Assembly (NCBI RefSeq): GCF_905163445.1
Contig: NC_053193.1
Coordinates: 2,418,001 to 2,482,000 of the forward strand
Length of the DNA: 64,000 bases
DNA from: Pararge aegeria
Taxonomy: Eukaryota; Arthropoda; Insecta; Lepidoptera; Nymphalidae
Direction of reading: 5' to 3'
The position numbers and the translations under genes are program-made. A model generated the notes under the pieces. It did no database searches and had not been told where the DNA came from. It saw nothing but the letters and a program-made list of their open reading frames with translations. Position 1 is the first letter of the stretch. Every line of letters begins with the position of its first letter. Positions 35,373-46,799 of this stretch are shown here, piece by piece.

Positions 35373-36160
35373 ATTTTATAATGTTATTTATACGAATATT
35401 ATAAACCAACCAGAACTGCGCCTCTGAGATCACTCAGTGTTTATGTCATGTTTGTATATAAGTAAATAATTGAATCTTAGAATAGTAGAATTTAAACCAA
35501 CATAAGTGAAATGCTAGTGAAAAATAAAACAATAAGATAAAAATAAAATCATTAAATATCATAACCATCAGTTGAGAAGTAATAAATGCAAATTGCGTTA
35601 CCAGGGTTCCAGAAACCAGCAAAAGTGAACTCAATCCCAGCGCTGTGACTTTTTGAAAGTTTTTATACGAATTACATTCTAAAAAACTAAATATTGTATA
35701 ATGTTATTTATACGAATATTATAAAACAACCAGAACTGCGCCTCTGAGGTCACTCAGTATTTATGTCATGTTTGTATATAAGTAAAGAATTTAATCGTAC
35801 TAGAGTAGAAGTTAAACCAACATTAGTGAAATGCTAGTAAAAATTAAACAAGAAGAAGATAAAAATGAAATCATTAAATTCATTAAATATCATCAGTTGA
35901 GAAGTAATAAATGCAAGTTGCATTACCAGGGTTCCAGAAACCAGCAATAGTGATCTCATTCTCAGCGCAGTGACCTTTCTTGAAATTTTTATACGAATTA
36001 CATTTACAAGCCATATACATGACATTACATTCTAAAAAACTAAATCTTAACTTAATGCTATTTATACGAATATAATAAAGTAAACAGAACTGCGCCTCTG
36101 AGGTCACTCAGTATTTATGTCATGTTTGTATATACTCGTAAGTAAAGAATTTAATCTTAC
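35373..36160 (-). pseudogene. relic array of lipase 3' ends
   Basis: Two partial copies of the last part of lipase exon 2 lie on the - strand, at 36017-35883 and about 35676-35553. The first reads CNSYKNFKKGHC and later GFWNPGNAT without a break, but the Trp of the YLAWKC motif of lipase B is Cys here (ACKC). The second keeps GFWNPGNA and ends in the normal DGYDI stop, but has lost one base upstream of it. Each is preceded on the + strand side by the same block (ctgcgcctctgag, tcactcag), which occurs three times, at 35373, 35697 and 36057. No catalytic residues are present. This is a decayed tandem neighbour of lipase B. Confidence 0.85.
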
Positions 36161-36844
36161 TAGAGTAGAATTTTAACAAACATTACCTCCTTCTATTGTT
36201 GCACGTAGCAAGACTGGTAAGGGGAATTTACTTGAGGTTTTTTCCCGCTAGTAGCAAATACATTCACATTTTCCTCAATTGTTACGTAATTTAAAACTCT
36301 TATAGAATCCTACTTACCTTTTTTTCATTCTTGGAAGAGCAGGTATTATTTTATAAGTCATTGGTTACCACTTACCAGCTTTGTAACCAACCAAATGCTA
36401 GCCTTAGTCTATATTGTCTATATCTATACTAATATTTTAAAGAAAAAAAAAATGTTTGTTTGTTTGTTCCGAATAGGCTCTGAAACGATTGGACCGAATT
36501 TAACAATTTCATTACCAATAGAAAAATAAATTACCAGTAAGTAACATAAATATAATTCATTAAAAAAAATTAAGATCTTTAAGCAAATTTTAATAATTTA
36601 AAAAGTAACAATATTTTGCCTAGAAAAATATCTTCAAGAAGCGTTTGTTGCGAACCCTTTCTTATCTATGAATTGTTATAGTACGTAGTATACAGCATTA
36701 ATATGTATATACTTTTAGATATATTATGTATAATATGTGTAATATTAGGATTTATGAGTAAGTAGTTTATTATTATTTTATATATATATATATAATATTT
36801 TATTAAACATAAATTGTACCAACCCGTTTCTTCGTTTTTCCTAA
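36161..36844. other. no gene; Helitron-like fragment at 36425-36510
   Basis: tatactaatattttaaag and tgtttgtttgtttgttccga mark the fragment. The rest is AT-rich. Confidence 0.45.
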
Positions 36845-36985
36845 CGTCAAGATTGTCTGGCAGAGATCTCTGGAGCGATAAGATTGCCTTTGCACGCGCC
36901 ATTATCTATTTTGATTCTTCTGCATTATAAGTATTTACTTTGTATAAAATATTTGTGTGCAATAAAGTTTTAAAACAAAAAACAA
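36845..36985 (+). mobile_element. LINE 3' hairpin tail
   Basis: Altered hairpin gagatctctggagcgata, followed by aagattgcctttg and tgtgtgcaataaagt. Confidence 0.65.
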
Positions 36986-37215
36986 AAAAATAATTATTTG
37001 ACGTGGGGTAATATTAAATATTTAACGTACAAGTTCACACGAAATATATCTAACTTTGATAGCTAAACCATAATAGCAGCTTTAAGAGGTAGCCAATACA
37101 GAGTTACGGCACGACGCTTTAGTTCACGTATTGAAACGCTAGTAACAAATAAAACAAGAAGAAGTAAAAAATAAATATCATAACCTTTAATTAAAAATTT
37201 AATTAATTTAATTAA

Positions 37216-40200
37216 TTAAATATCATAACCATCTGTTGAGAAGTAATAAACACCAGTTGCGTTACCAGGGTTCCAGAAACCGGCAATAGTGACCTCATTA
37301 CCAGCGCAGTGACCTTTCTTGAAATTTTTATACGAATCACATTTCCAAGCCAAATACCAGTTGGGATTACTTACAGAGGCTGTCCAAATGTCTATGCACG
37401 CTCTATGGTTACATTTGGCGGCTTTCGAAGAGTCGAAGATGCCTGGTAAGAACGGCGTTTTACAGTTAGGTTGGCTCTGACCTTTTTTATTCACAAAGAA
37501 GTCTATATCTCCCAACACACTGGTGCTGCCTAAACCTCCAGCGTTACAGTGGTACACTTCGACGTACTCCGCAACACCGGACCTAATTTGCTCTTGTATC
37601 AAACTGTTTGAAAAGCATGGTCCAGCCGGGTCCAATGCTGTGATTCTATTGATTTTAGAGCCAGTCCGTTCGTAGAAAATTTCACCAGCATTACCGAGAA
37701 TTTGGGAGCCTAGACTATGGCCAATACAATGCATGCTTTTCGGGCTTATACCTCCATCTTTTAAGCCAGCCAACATTTGTGCCAATGCTTTCCCAATATA
37801 GTGGACATATCTGACTGATCGCTCGTAGCTTTTGATTTGTCCTTGGTTGTCATTGGTGTACGGGGAATGGTCCAGGATTATCAAGTAGCTATTGGGATAG
37901 TTTCTGAAGGTGTCTCGAACGCGTTCCTCAGTTCTTTTGTTGATATTAGACTTGTATCCTGCCACGAAGATAATGAATTTCCTCGTTTTGTCGAGTTCCT
38001 TTATAGCGAGGATTCCTTTAGCCGCATTGTCGATCGTGAAGGTTTCGACGTCATTTCGGGGAAAGTCGTAAAAATAGACGTCGATACCGCTGACATCCAA
38101 GTTTAGAGTCCTGTCGTGCTCACCTGTGATCATAAAATGAAGAGATATTTTATTTACGTCAATCTCGATTTTATTTACCGAAGGCTTGGAATACCTTACT
38201 TAAACAATATCTCATATAGGTATAGTGCGGCGAATTTATCCGTTCAAAAATAAAATTTTAAATTTTTTAAAATTTTAGTTTAGGTTAGGTTTTTATTTAC
38301 CCCTTCATTAGGCGAACTTTTGGTAGATAAGATATAGCTGAAGATAGACCAATATCGTATTTATATTAAATTTATATGCATAAGTCAACCGCCTCGTTTA
38401 TAGTATACATTAATAGCATCTGTCCTTAAAATTAAAATTTATTTATTTCTATGAGACTTAGTCTATAAAAACTCTTGGAACGACAACTTGTAGTGTGGTA
38501 GTGACTATACCACCAGTTCGAAAGACAAATTCTAACGAAGAAAAGTCCGCAAGTAACTTAGTATTTTCTTTTCCCAACATCAACAATTTAAAATGTCACA
38601 TTAATTTTCCTATTTTGTGGGAGATGAAAGAAGAGCCGGATGCTTCCAAGCAACCTTGTCACAAAAAAGTTATTAACGGTATAGTAACCCGTAACGCTGT
38701 AATAAATCTATTGTATTAGGTACATTGTTTGATTGGTAGGTCCTAATTTACCCTACAAATTATATTATATATAAATATATAAATATACTACGACAATACA
38801 CACATCGCCACTTAACCCCAAAGTAAGCGTAGCTTGTGTTATGGGTACTAAGATGACTGATGAATATTTTTATGAATTATATGTACATAAATACTTATAA
38901 AATACATATAAACACCCAGACACTGAAAAACACTTAATGCTCATCACACAAACATTTTCCAGTTGTGGGAATCGAACCCACGGCCTTGGTCTCAGAAAGC
39001 AGGGTCGCTGCCCACTGCGCCAGTCGGCCGTCAAATAACAGCATATTATATCCCACGAATTATTGTTTTTACCTTTCACAGACAATAAGCAGATGCCACT
39101 TGTGATATCCATTTCTAGTAAATCTATTGTACTCGTATATCCTCGTTTTGTTTAAAAAGACTTTTGTCTTACAAATGCTATATTTATCTCAATATATTGT
39201 GAAGCTCTTGTAAGTATACCTATTTATTACATCCACCTACGTCCTACACTTTTAGACTATATAAAAATACTTGTACTTAAATACTTCAATAAATACGAGA
39301 ATATGCAAAATGTATAAACGTGGTAATCTCGGGAATTACCTACCCGCCATATAAATATTTGTCAGGTAGATACATAACATTTGTGCGGAGTATAAAAATG
39401 GCTCTTTGTTTAAGTGTGACACAGCTCAAACATAGCGATGTCGACCTAGATTGAGATGAGCACATGTAAATACAAATAAAGTAATAAGTACAAACTAAAT
39501 AAAAATTGATAGCCAACATATTTTTTATACAAACAATTTCAATACAGATTTTTTTTTGAAACGAGACACAAAACAAAGCTCGTATGGTTATTTGAACACT
39601 ATTGTTCAAATAACCATACGAGCTTTGTTTTGTGTCTATACACAAAAATTAATTTCATCCTCCATTTTACAGGGGTTGGATTTTTACTTATCATTTATTT
39701 ATTTTAAAACTAAAATAAAAATTAAAATTGGTTTACGTTGAGTTATCGTACCTACTGCATACACAAAAAAGACAATCAAATAAGCAGTTCCTCCATTTTT
39801 AAAGAATAAGTTTACTCTAGACGACTTCGCTAGTCCAGCGTTGTGATCCTATTAATGAAAGGTACCGGGTTCAATCGCCGGTGGGAATCATAATTTGAAA
39901 TTACTGGATTTTCGTCGGCATGCTCTGGTGCGAGGTTTTGGCCATGTCTAGTTACTACCCTAATAATAAAGACCTCCCAGCGATTATTGTTCCACACAGA
40001 CACCTGTTAGGGGTAATATCATACTGCCATAGCCAAAAACGTTTACCGTTCTACCATCTTAGACTGCTTTATCACATACCACCAGTTGAGATTGCATTCC
40101 AGGGCTAAATTTTAAGGGATAAGAATAACCAAAAGCAACTAGGTATAAACAGTATATATAGCTCAAGGGGTAGAACTGCGACGTGGCTCTAACTTATACC

Positions 40201-42707
40201 TTATATATTTGCTCTGTATATATTTGTATATATTAATATATATATATATATATATTTGTATATATATATTTATGCATATATATTTATATTGTATGTATTT
40301 ATTTCTATATTATTTGTATTTGTATTAGCTATTTGTGTATTATTGTTGATGTAGTTTATGTTAAGACATATTTTTAAAATTGCACTTTTCCGTTTTCTTT
40401 TAATCATTTTCTTCTTTCATTAAGGGTTGTCTGGAGGAGATCGCTTAAAGCGATAAGACCACCTTTGCGCATTTTTATTTTTCTAGTATAAATGTTTTCA
40501 AAATATGTTATCTTTATCCCTTAATTGTGTGCAATAAAGAATTTATCTATCTATCTATCTTATTTAAATTATTTGCGTTTTATTTATATATAGTTTTATA
40601 GGAGAACCGTGTTGTGTGACATGTGTAGTGGGCCGGTAAAGGGTTCATATGAACAAACAGCCGACCTAGTAATATCTAGCAGCTAATATTACCCCCGTTA
40701 CAGTAACGTAAGTGGCATTACGAGAATTTCTAAATGAGCTTAGAAGTACAGATTTCAGCTTGTTATATAATTAATGAATGTCACTTGGGAGTAAGGAAGC
40801 TTAAAATAGGTCGAGTAACTACGTACTAACGTAAATAATAGGAATTCAAACGTAAGCTAGACGTAGTAGAGCAAGCGATATATACAACTGACCCCACTTC
40901 TCTTTCCGCGGGTCTCGTACGAGGTGACTAAGGGAATATAAAGGAGAACCGGCAGTAATGTCCTCTGTTCTACTACTACCATCTACTGCGCACACACTCA
41001 GCTTGATGATTATGAGCAAACCCTCAAGATGGGAGACGCGTTTAGTCTAGCACTGTATCGTGAGATGCCTTTAGGCACTGTTATAGGACTGTCCAGGACT
41101 GTTTCGGACTATTGATGTAAATTACCAACATAAAGAAAAACACATCTATCATCATCATCATCATCATCATCACTTTAACCCATCACCAGTCCACTACAGG
41201 ACACGGGTCTCCTTAAACAATGAGAAGGGCTTAAGGCCGAAGTCCCCCACGTTGGCCCAGTGGCCATTGGTGGACTCCACATACCTCTGAGAACATTATG
41301 GAGAACTCTCAGACATGCAGGTTTCCTCACGATGTGATCTTTTAATTACTTAAAACGCACATAACTTAGAAAAGTTAGAGGTGCATGCTGGGATTCGAAC
41401 TCGGCCCCCTGAACGTGAAGTCCAGCTCCTACCCAATGGGCTATCAACGGTTCCTATGCCCGCAGTGAAGGGTATGTGTGATTAATTAAAAACGACTTAA
41501 TATTATATGCGTTCACATAAAACGACGTTCATGTATTGTTAAATTGACAACTTGGCGCGGTGGCCATATTGGATTGAAGTTCACTGCTGGACATAGGTCT
41601 TTTGTAGGGAGTTCCAAAATCCACGGTCGCTTTTTTCCAGCGACTCCCAGCAACTTTTTGATGTCGTCTGTCCTCCTCGTTGGGGGCCGACCAACGCTGC
41701 GTTTACCAGTGCGTGGTTGCCATTCTAGCACTTTCGAACCCCAACGTCCATCGTTTCTCCGAGCTATGTGCCCAGACCATTTCCACTTCAGCTTTGCGAC
41801 TCGCTGAGCTATGTCGGTAACTCTAATTCTTCTACGGAACATCCATACATCTATACATATATACAGTCATAGATTGTTATACGCGTTACGCTCTCTCACA
41901 CACACTTCAGCCTTCCATTCGGAGGAGCGTTTTCGAATTCCGGCAAGCATCTCTAAGTTTTCGGAGTAATGTGCGTTTTTAAATTAAGCAATTAAGTATC
42001 ACTTGCTTTAACGGTGAAGGAAAACATGTTGAGGACGTCAAAGGCGTATGAAGTTTACGAATACGCACTTCGCCTGCGTACTATGGCGTAAACCCATCTT
42101 ATTCGGAGACTCTTGCCCCGTAGTGGGTCGGTAATTGGTCGAAATGATGACGATAGTATTAATTTTGGATGGATGAATGCATGTCGAAATATATTCTTCA
42201 GTATGTTTTAAGAGACTTTGGGACCGTGGGGTCCGGAGGCAAGAGCCCTTTTCAAAGAATTATCGAAAAGGGTTATCGAGTCTACCGGTGATCCTAGAGC
42301 GGGCAGTTAACTTGGCCAACGAATTAGTTTGGCCGTCCAAAGGGGCAATGCTGCCAGCATCTTAGGAACTGTGCCTCGCTGCGGTGGTTTCGAAGACGTT
42401 TTAGATTTTATTTAGTTTTAAATAGTTTATTTTAGGTTATATTTATAAAACAATAATTTTAAAGAATAAATACATATTCGTTTTAAAGTATGAATAGTGT
42501 TAAATGCAAGTGATCTTATTTCTATTTGATGATGTTATCACTTAACTTAGTGGTAAAACACAATATTATTACCACAAGAAACTTACATTTGATTAAATTC
42601 GACCGCAAAGCAATTTGAAATGGTCCATACTTTTCCAAGTCCCCGCGTCCCCATGAATAGGCGTTCGAAAACAAGAACAAAAGCACAGCAACTGTCAGCT
42701 TCATCAT
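37216..42707 (-). CDS. lipase B: secreted pancreatic-lipase-family lipase
   Basis: Exon 1 is 42707-42587 and exon 2 is 38123-37216, joined in phase 1 by a GT-AG intron, giving 342 residues. A signal peptide covers about residues 1-18. The catalytic triad is Ser177 (GHSLG), Asp205 (DPAGP) and His280 (CNH). The lid between Cys261 and Cys278 has 16 residues, short for the family, as in lipase A. The start is the first of two adjacent ATGs; the second (MKL) is the one shared with copy C, so the true start could be one residue later. The enzyme should hydrolyse lipid esters outside the cell; the substrate is unknown. It is the only copy of the - strand cluster with an unbroken frame. Its upstream block is shared with C, suggesting shared control after duplication. 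Confidence 0.87.
38430..38760 (-). mobile_element. retroelement 3' end, family D
   Basis: Family D body (actataccaccagttcgaaa, gagccggatgcttccaagca). Confidence 0.65.
38781..39034 (-). repeat. SINE family A, full length
   Basis: Complete head and body on the - strand. Confidence 0.92.
39564..39637. repeat. perfect 35-bp inverted repeat
   Basis: Arms 39564-39598 and 39603-39637 match at every base around a 4-nt loop (ctat). It lies inside the lipase B intron. Confidence 0.97.
39815..40112 (+). repeat. SINE family C, diverged
   Basis: B-box-like ccgggttcaatcgccgg, then tctagttactaccctaataa and taccaccagttgagattgca. Confidence 0.7.
40200..40330. repeat. TA-rich low-complexity tract
   Basis: Alternating tatatat and tatttgt words. 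Confidence 0.85.
40420..40560 (+). mobile_element. LINE 3' hairpin tail with (ATCT)n end
   Basis: agatcgcttaaagcgataag, then accacctttgcgc, ending gtgcaataaagaatttatct and ATCT repeats. Confidence 0.8.
41150..41465 (-). repeat. SINE family B in a duplicated block
   Basis: Full length with an (ATC)n tail at 41152-41178. The SINE and about 105 bp beyond its head recur at 46800-47250. Confidence 0.9.
41535..41866 (-). mobile_element. RTE-type LINE, 3' end
   Basis: A - strand open frame reads DIAQRVAKLKWKWSGHIARR, GRWGSKVLEW and GKRSVGRPPTRRTDDIK, the C-terminus of RTE-class polymerases. It is 5'-truncated and sits in the lipase B intron. Confidence 0.85.
41905..42168 (+). repeat. SINE family B, diverged
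   Basis: tatcacttgctttaacggtg to tgccccgtagtgggtcggta and a short gatgacgat tail. Confidence 0.78.
42200..42475 (+). mobile_element. LINE polymerase C-terminal remnant
   Basis: A + strand frame reads ETLGPWGPEARALFKELSKR, then one stop, then QRISLAVQRGNAASILGT. This is a common C-terminal signature of lepidopteran reverse-transcriptase elements. Its AT-rich end lies about 110 bp from exon 1 of lipase B. Confidence 0.75.
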
Positions 42708-42859
42708 AAAAGTTGTTTGAACAAAACAAATTCACTAAAAACAATTACGTACGTGTGCTAAAGAAATTCACCACACTCGAAAAAGTGTCTTACAATCATT
42801 CATAAACAACTCTGAGTTCTAAATTTCTATTCTAAAACAAAATTTGAAAGAAAATTAAA

Positions 42860-43340
42860 AAAAAAATTACAATTGTATAGTAGTCTCTGAATTCCTTCAT
42901 TAAATATATTTTATTTCGTTAACCACAAACCGTTTGTTAATTAGTCATAGTTAAACATTTAAGTGCCACAATTTTTTTTAACTAATATTTAAAAAAACTA
43001 AACGAATAAAGAAAAAAAAAGAAATTGCATGTAATAAATGTTTTTAATGATTTGTCGGTATCAAACAATTTAGCGCGATCTTGTACTTTATGTCTGTATT
43101 ATTCTGATGAAAACAAATAAGTGACACAAACAATAATAATTGTTCTATAAAAAAACTAAACACACGCTCCTAGTCGCTCGATGTGACCAGACTGAATGTA
43201 GGCGGTCAATGCCAAGTACTTTTAACTTTAACGAGATAGATCAGTGACGTCAGACATTTGTTGTCATATTGTGTCACGCCCTCAACACGTTGCGATTGTG
43301 ATTCATGTAGGTATAGTACGGCCGTTGAAAGAATGCGTTC
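42860..43340 (-). promoter_or_regulatory. upstream region of lipase B shared with copy C
   Basis: 43150-43275 matches 45570-45700 almost base for base (acacgctcctagtcgctc, gtaggcggtcaatgcca, gtgacgtcagacatt). Weaker matches lie at 42900-42970 and 43050-43110. Confidence 0.7.
43245..43252. promoter_or_regulatory. CRE-like site TGACGTCA, lipase B
   Basis: Perfect palindromic CREB/ATF-type site about 540 bp upstream of the start codon. It is conserved in the duplicate at 45660-45667. Confidence 0.45.
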
Positions 43341-43630
43341 GTGACAAGTCGAGATTGAAAGGATTCTGAAATGGCATTGCTAGACGATAAAAAAGTTATA
43401 ATTCCTTATTTCTTTTTATTGCTTGCCTGCTTTGTGACCTGAGCTTAGTTTATATCTTTTGAACACAGGAAATTAAAAAAAAAGTTAGATAATATATCTA
43501 ACTACATAGCTAAGCCACAATAGAAGCTTTAAGAGGTGGCTTATATAAAATTACGTCGCGACGCTTTAGTTCACGCGGTGAACAGCTAGTAAAAATAAAA
43601 CAAGAAAATAAAAAAAACTAATTTAATTAA

Positions 43631-44891
43631 TTAAATATCATAACCCTCAGTTGAGAAGTAATAAACACCAGTGGCGTTTCCAGGGTTCCAGAAACCACCA
43701 ATAGTAACATCATTCTTAGCACAGTGACCCTTTTTAATTTTTTTATAGGAATCACATTTCCAAGCCAAATACCAGTTGGGATTACTTACAGAGGCTGTCC
43801 AAATATCTATACATGCTCTATGGTTACATTTGGCGGCTTTCGAAGAGCCGAAGATGCGTGGTAAAAATGGCGTTTTACAATTAGGTTGGCTCTGACCTTT
43901 TTTATTCACAAAGAAGTCTATATCTCCCAACACACTGGTGGTGCCTAAACCTCCAGCGTTACAGTGATAAACTTCGACGTAATCCGCAACACCAGATCTA
44001 ATTTGCTCTTGTATCAAACTGTTTGAAAAACAAGGTCCAGCTGGGTCCAAACCTGTGATTCTATTGATTTTGAAACCCGTAATTTCATAGAAAATTTCAC
44101 CAGCATTGCCGAGAATTTGGGCGCCTAGACTATGGCCAATACAGTGCATGAATTGCCTCCTCCTTCTACTAGGCCAGCCAACATTTGTGCCAACGCTTTT
44201 CCGATGTAGTAGACATATCTGACTGATCGTCCGTAACTTTTGATTTGCCCTTCGTTATCATTTGTGTACGCGGAATGGTCCAGGATTATCAAGTAGCTAT
44301 TCGGATAGTTTTCGAAGCTTTCTCGAACGCGTTCCACGGTCCTTTTGTTAGCATTGTATCCTGCCACAAAGATAATGAATTTCCTCGTTTTGTCGAGTTC
44401 TTTTATAGCGACGATTCCTTTAGCCGCATTGTCGATTGCAAAGGTTTGCACGTCATTTCGGGAAAAGTCATAAAAATAGACGTTGATACCGCTGACATCC
44501 AAGTTTAGATTCCTGTCGTGCTCACCTGTGATTATAAAATCCTTGCCTTTAACAGTATCTCACATCTTCATCATATCAATATAATAAATCAAAATCGAAT
44601 CCACAATACGTTGGAGTATAGTAGTATTTTATATAACTGATATTTATTCTATTTGATGATACGTTATCAATTAACTTATATTATTTAGTAGGATTGTGGT
44701 ATTGGAAGGGTAGTTTTAAGGGAGTGACAGAAGCCATCGTCTGAAAACAATAATATAACCACAAGAAACTTACATTTGATTAAATTCGACCGCAAAGCAA
44801 TTTGAAATGGTCCATACTTTTCCAAGTCCCCACGTCCCCATGAATGGGCGCTCGAAAAGAAAAACATAAGAAGAGCAGCTGTGAGCTTCAT
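43631..44891 (-). pseudogene. lipase C: frameshifted tandem copy of lipase B
   Basis: Exon 1 is 44891-44774 and exon 2 is 44525-43631, with a 248-bp GT-AG intron in the usual phase. Signal peptide, GHSLG, DPAGP and CNHRAC are all present and very like lipase B. The frame breaks just before the catalytic serine: between AGLVEGG and MHCIGHS only 8 nt remain (44157-44150), where B has 15 nt, a net loss of 7. The upstream frame then stops without reaching the active site. A separate in-frame loss of two residues follows VAGY. Either this is a young pseudogene, or one assembly error hides an intact gene. An extra ATG seven codons upstream is not conserved in B, so MKL is taken as the start. Confidence 0.82.
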
Positions 44892-44930
44892 CGCAAGAAG
44901 TTTTGTGACCAAAACAAATCCACTATAAAT

Positions 44931-44971
44931 AATTTCGTGTCCTAAAGAGAATTTCTTTAGGACACGAAATT
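44931..44971. repeat. perfect 18-bp inverted repeat upstream of lipase C
   Basis: Arms 44931-44948 and 44954-44971 around a gaatt loop. It begins 40 bp before the start codon of C. Copy B has only the gene-proximal half, in altered form. Confidence 0.92.
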
Positions 44972-45109
44972 ATATATACCACATTTAAATACGTGTACCA
45001 CAAATATATTTTTTCTTAAAAAATGTAAAGCTATTTATAATTTGAAAAAAAACACAATTTTGTAGTAGTATTGACTGCAAAACGTTTGGTTGGATACGTC
45101 TCTGAAATC

Positions 45110-45720
45110 CGTTATTAATTATACTTTATGTCGTTAACCACAAATCGTTTGTTAATTGGTTATAGTTTAATGTTTAAATATCACAAGAAACTTGATATTG
45201 AACTAATTTACTTACATCGGTTTACAATAATAATTAATTATAATCACAAAGGAAAGTTTTAAATTATATAATTTTTTAAATTATATTAACATTGAATTCA
45301 TAATTTGTTATTATCACTCAACTCTCAAACATTTGAGTTCATTTTAGATATATTTAGTTTGGGATTAAATAATTTTATTCAAAAATATCTATTATGAAAA
45401 AATAACCAAAATAATGTTATCATAAATGGTTAATACCTTGCATAAAATTATGTAATAAAAATATGAAATAAGTTTATATGATTGGCTGGTTTCAAACAAT
45501 TGAGTGCAATCTTGTACTTTAGGTCTTTACATCCTAATGTAAGCAAACAAGTGTTACAAACCTAATAAAAATAACCAAACACACGCTCCTAGTCGCTCAA
45601 TGTGACCTGACTGAATGTAGGCGGTCAATGCCAGGTGCTTTTAACTTTAACAAGATTAGTGACGTCAGACATTCGTTGTCATATTGTTTGAAATGCCGTA
45701 GATATAGTGCATTCCTGACA
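45110..45720 (-). promoter_or_regulatory. upstream region of lipase C shared with B
   Basis: Counterpart of 42860-43340. The best block is 45570-45700; the CRE-like TGACGTCA is at 45660-45667. Confidence 0.7.
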
Positions 45721-46529
45721 GTTCGAAATTGAACTGACGAAGTAACGATAGAAATATTATATTGCTCGCTTCTTCTACTAACGAATAACTATTATTCTTA
45801 AAATCTATATTATTATGTCAACTTACAATTTTTTTGTGAATTAATAAAAAAATAAAATAAATTTAGTCTTCCTAAAATTGAGAAAAAATATTTTAGTAAA
45901 ATATTTTACTGCGCCGTTACAAGATATATGGAACCAGTAGCAGATTTCCTCAAGGGCCCAGTTGGCTCAGACCTGATGATAAATACAAATAACTAAAAGT
46001 ACCGTTTTGTTTCTATATACATTTATTTATTGTCTTTATTTGTTCTACAACAAGTTTTAATTAATTGGTTATTTAATAGTTAACTAGTTTGTTTCTAGTC
46101 TAATATGATGGACGCTTCATACTTATTTTTCTTTTTCTTTTCTTCATACTTTTTTTGCTAAGACTGCAAACACGCCAATGTCAATAACGAATTATTTCTG
46201 CGGTCGTAGTATAGTTACGGTATAATATGGCGTTCAATAAGGTTCTATAGGACTTATGTAGATATATGTCTTTATTGTTATTTAAAGCATCGCTGCAAAA
46301 CATATTCAGCATCTCACTGTCAACCTTAGTCATTTTCGAAATCATTTAATGAACGTTTTATTATTAATTATTTATGTAATTAACAGTTCGACACGTGAAA
46401 ATTCTACAAAGGCTTAAAATTTTTTTTTTTTTGATTTTTCGTGACACCATTTAGTGACGAAGTTTAACACAATTTCTCTGCCACCGGGAAGTACCTATAG
46501 TATCTTGGGATAGATGAAAATTCAAGCGG
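45721..46529. other. no recognised gene
   Basis: AT-rich except 45915-45990, where a short GC-rich piece is open in several frames on both strands. I cannot assign it. Confidence 0.4.
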
Positions 46530-46640
46530 TTATAGTGGATGAAACTACGGTTTAAGTTTCGGGGGACCGAGTTTAATCCTTAGCACACACCTCTAAATTT
46601 TCGGAGCTATGTGCGTTTTAAGCACATATTATTTGTAATT
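46530..46640 (+). repeat. SINE family B, head fragment
   Basis: gggggaccgagtttaatcct and ttcggagctatgtgcgtttt. Confidence 0.65.
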
Positions 46641-46799
46641 TCTTGAAAATACATGCAAAATAACCAGAGGAATGCCATCGAGAGATTTCCAGCCAAAACG
46701 CTGATGCTTCTTAGATACAATCACTAACTAGTATTAAGAAAAATACAGTCTAGTTAAATTTTGTAAACAACAGCTTTGTAAATGGAATGAAGGAGTGAA

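Larger units (their letters stand above)
38124..42586 (-). other. intron 1 of lipase B, expanded by mobile elements
   Basis: 4463 bp, against 248 bp in copy C. About 80 bp next to exon 1 align with the C intron. The remainder holds the elements listed separately between 38430 and 42475. Confidence 0.85.

Noticed and set aside
39340..39741. two overlapping opposite-strand frames sharing a protein segment
   Set aside because: The shared segment results from the perfect inverted repeat at 39564-39637.
41152..41178. ATC microsatellite as an independent repeat
   Set aside because: It is the tail of the adjoining SINE B.
44891..44912. upstream ATG as the start of lipase C
   Set aside because: The seven extra codons are not in copy B and would put extra residues before a standard signal peptide.
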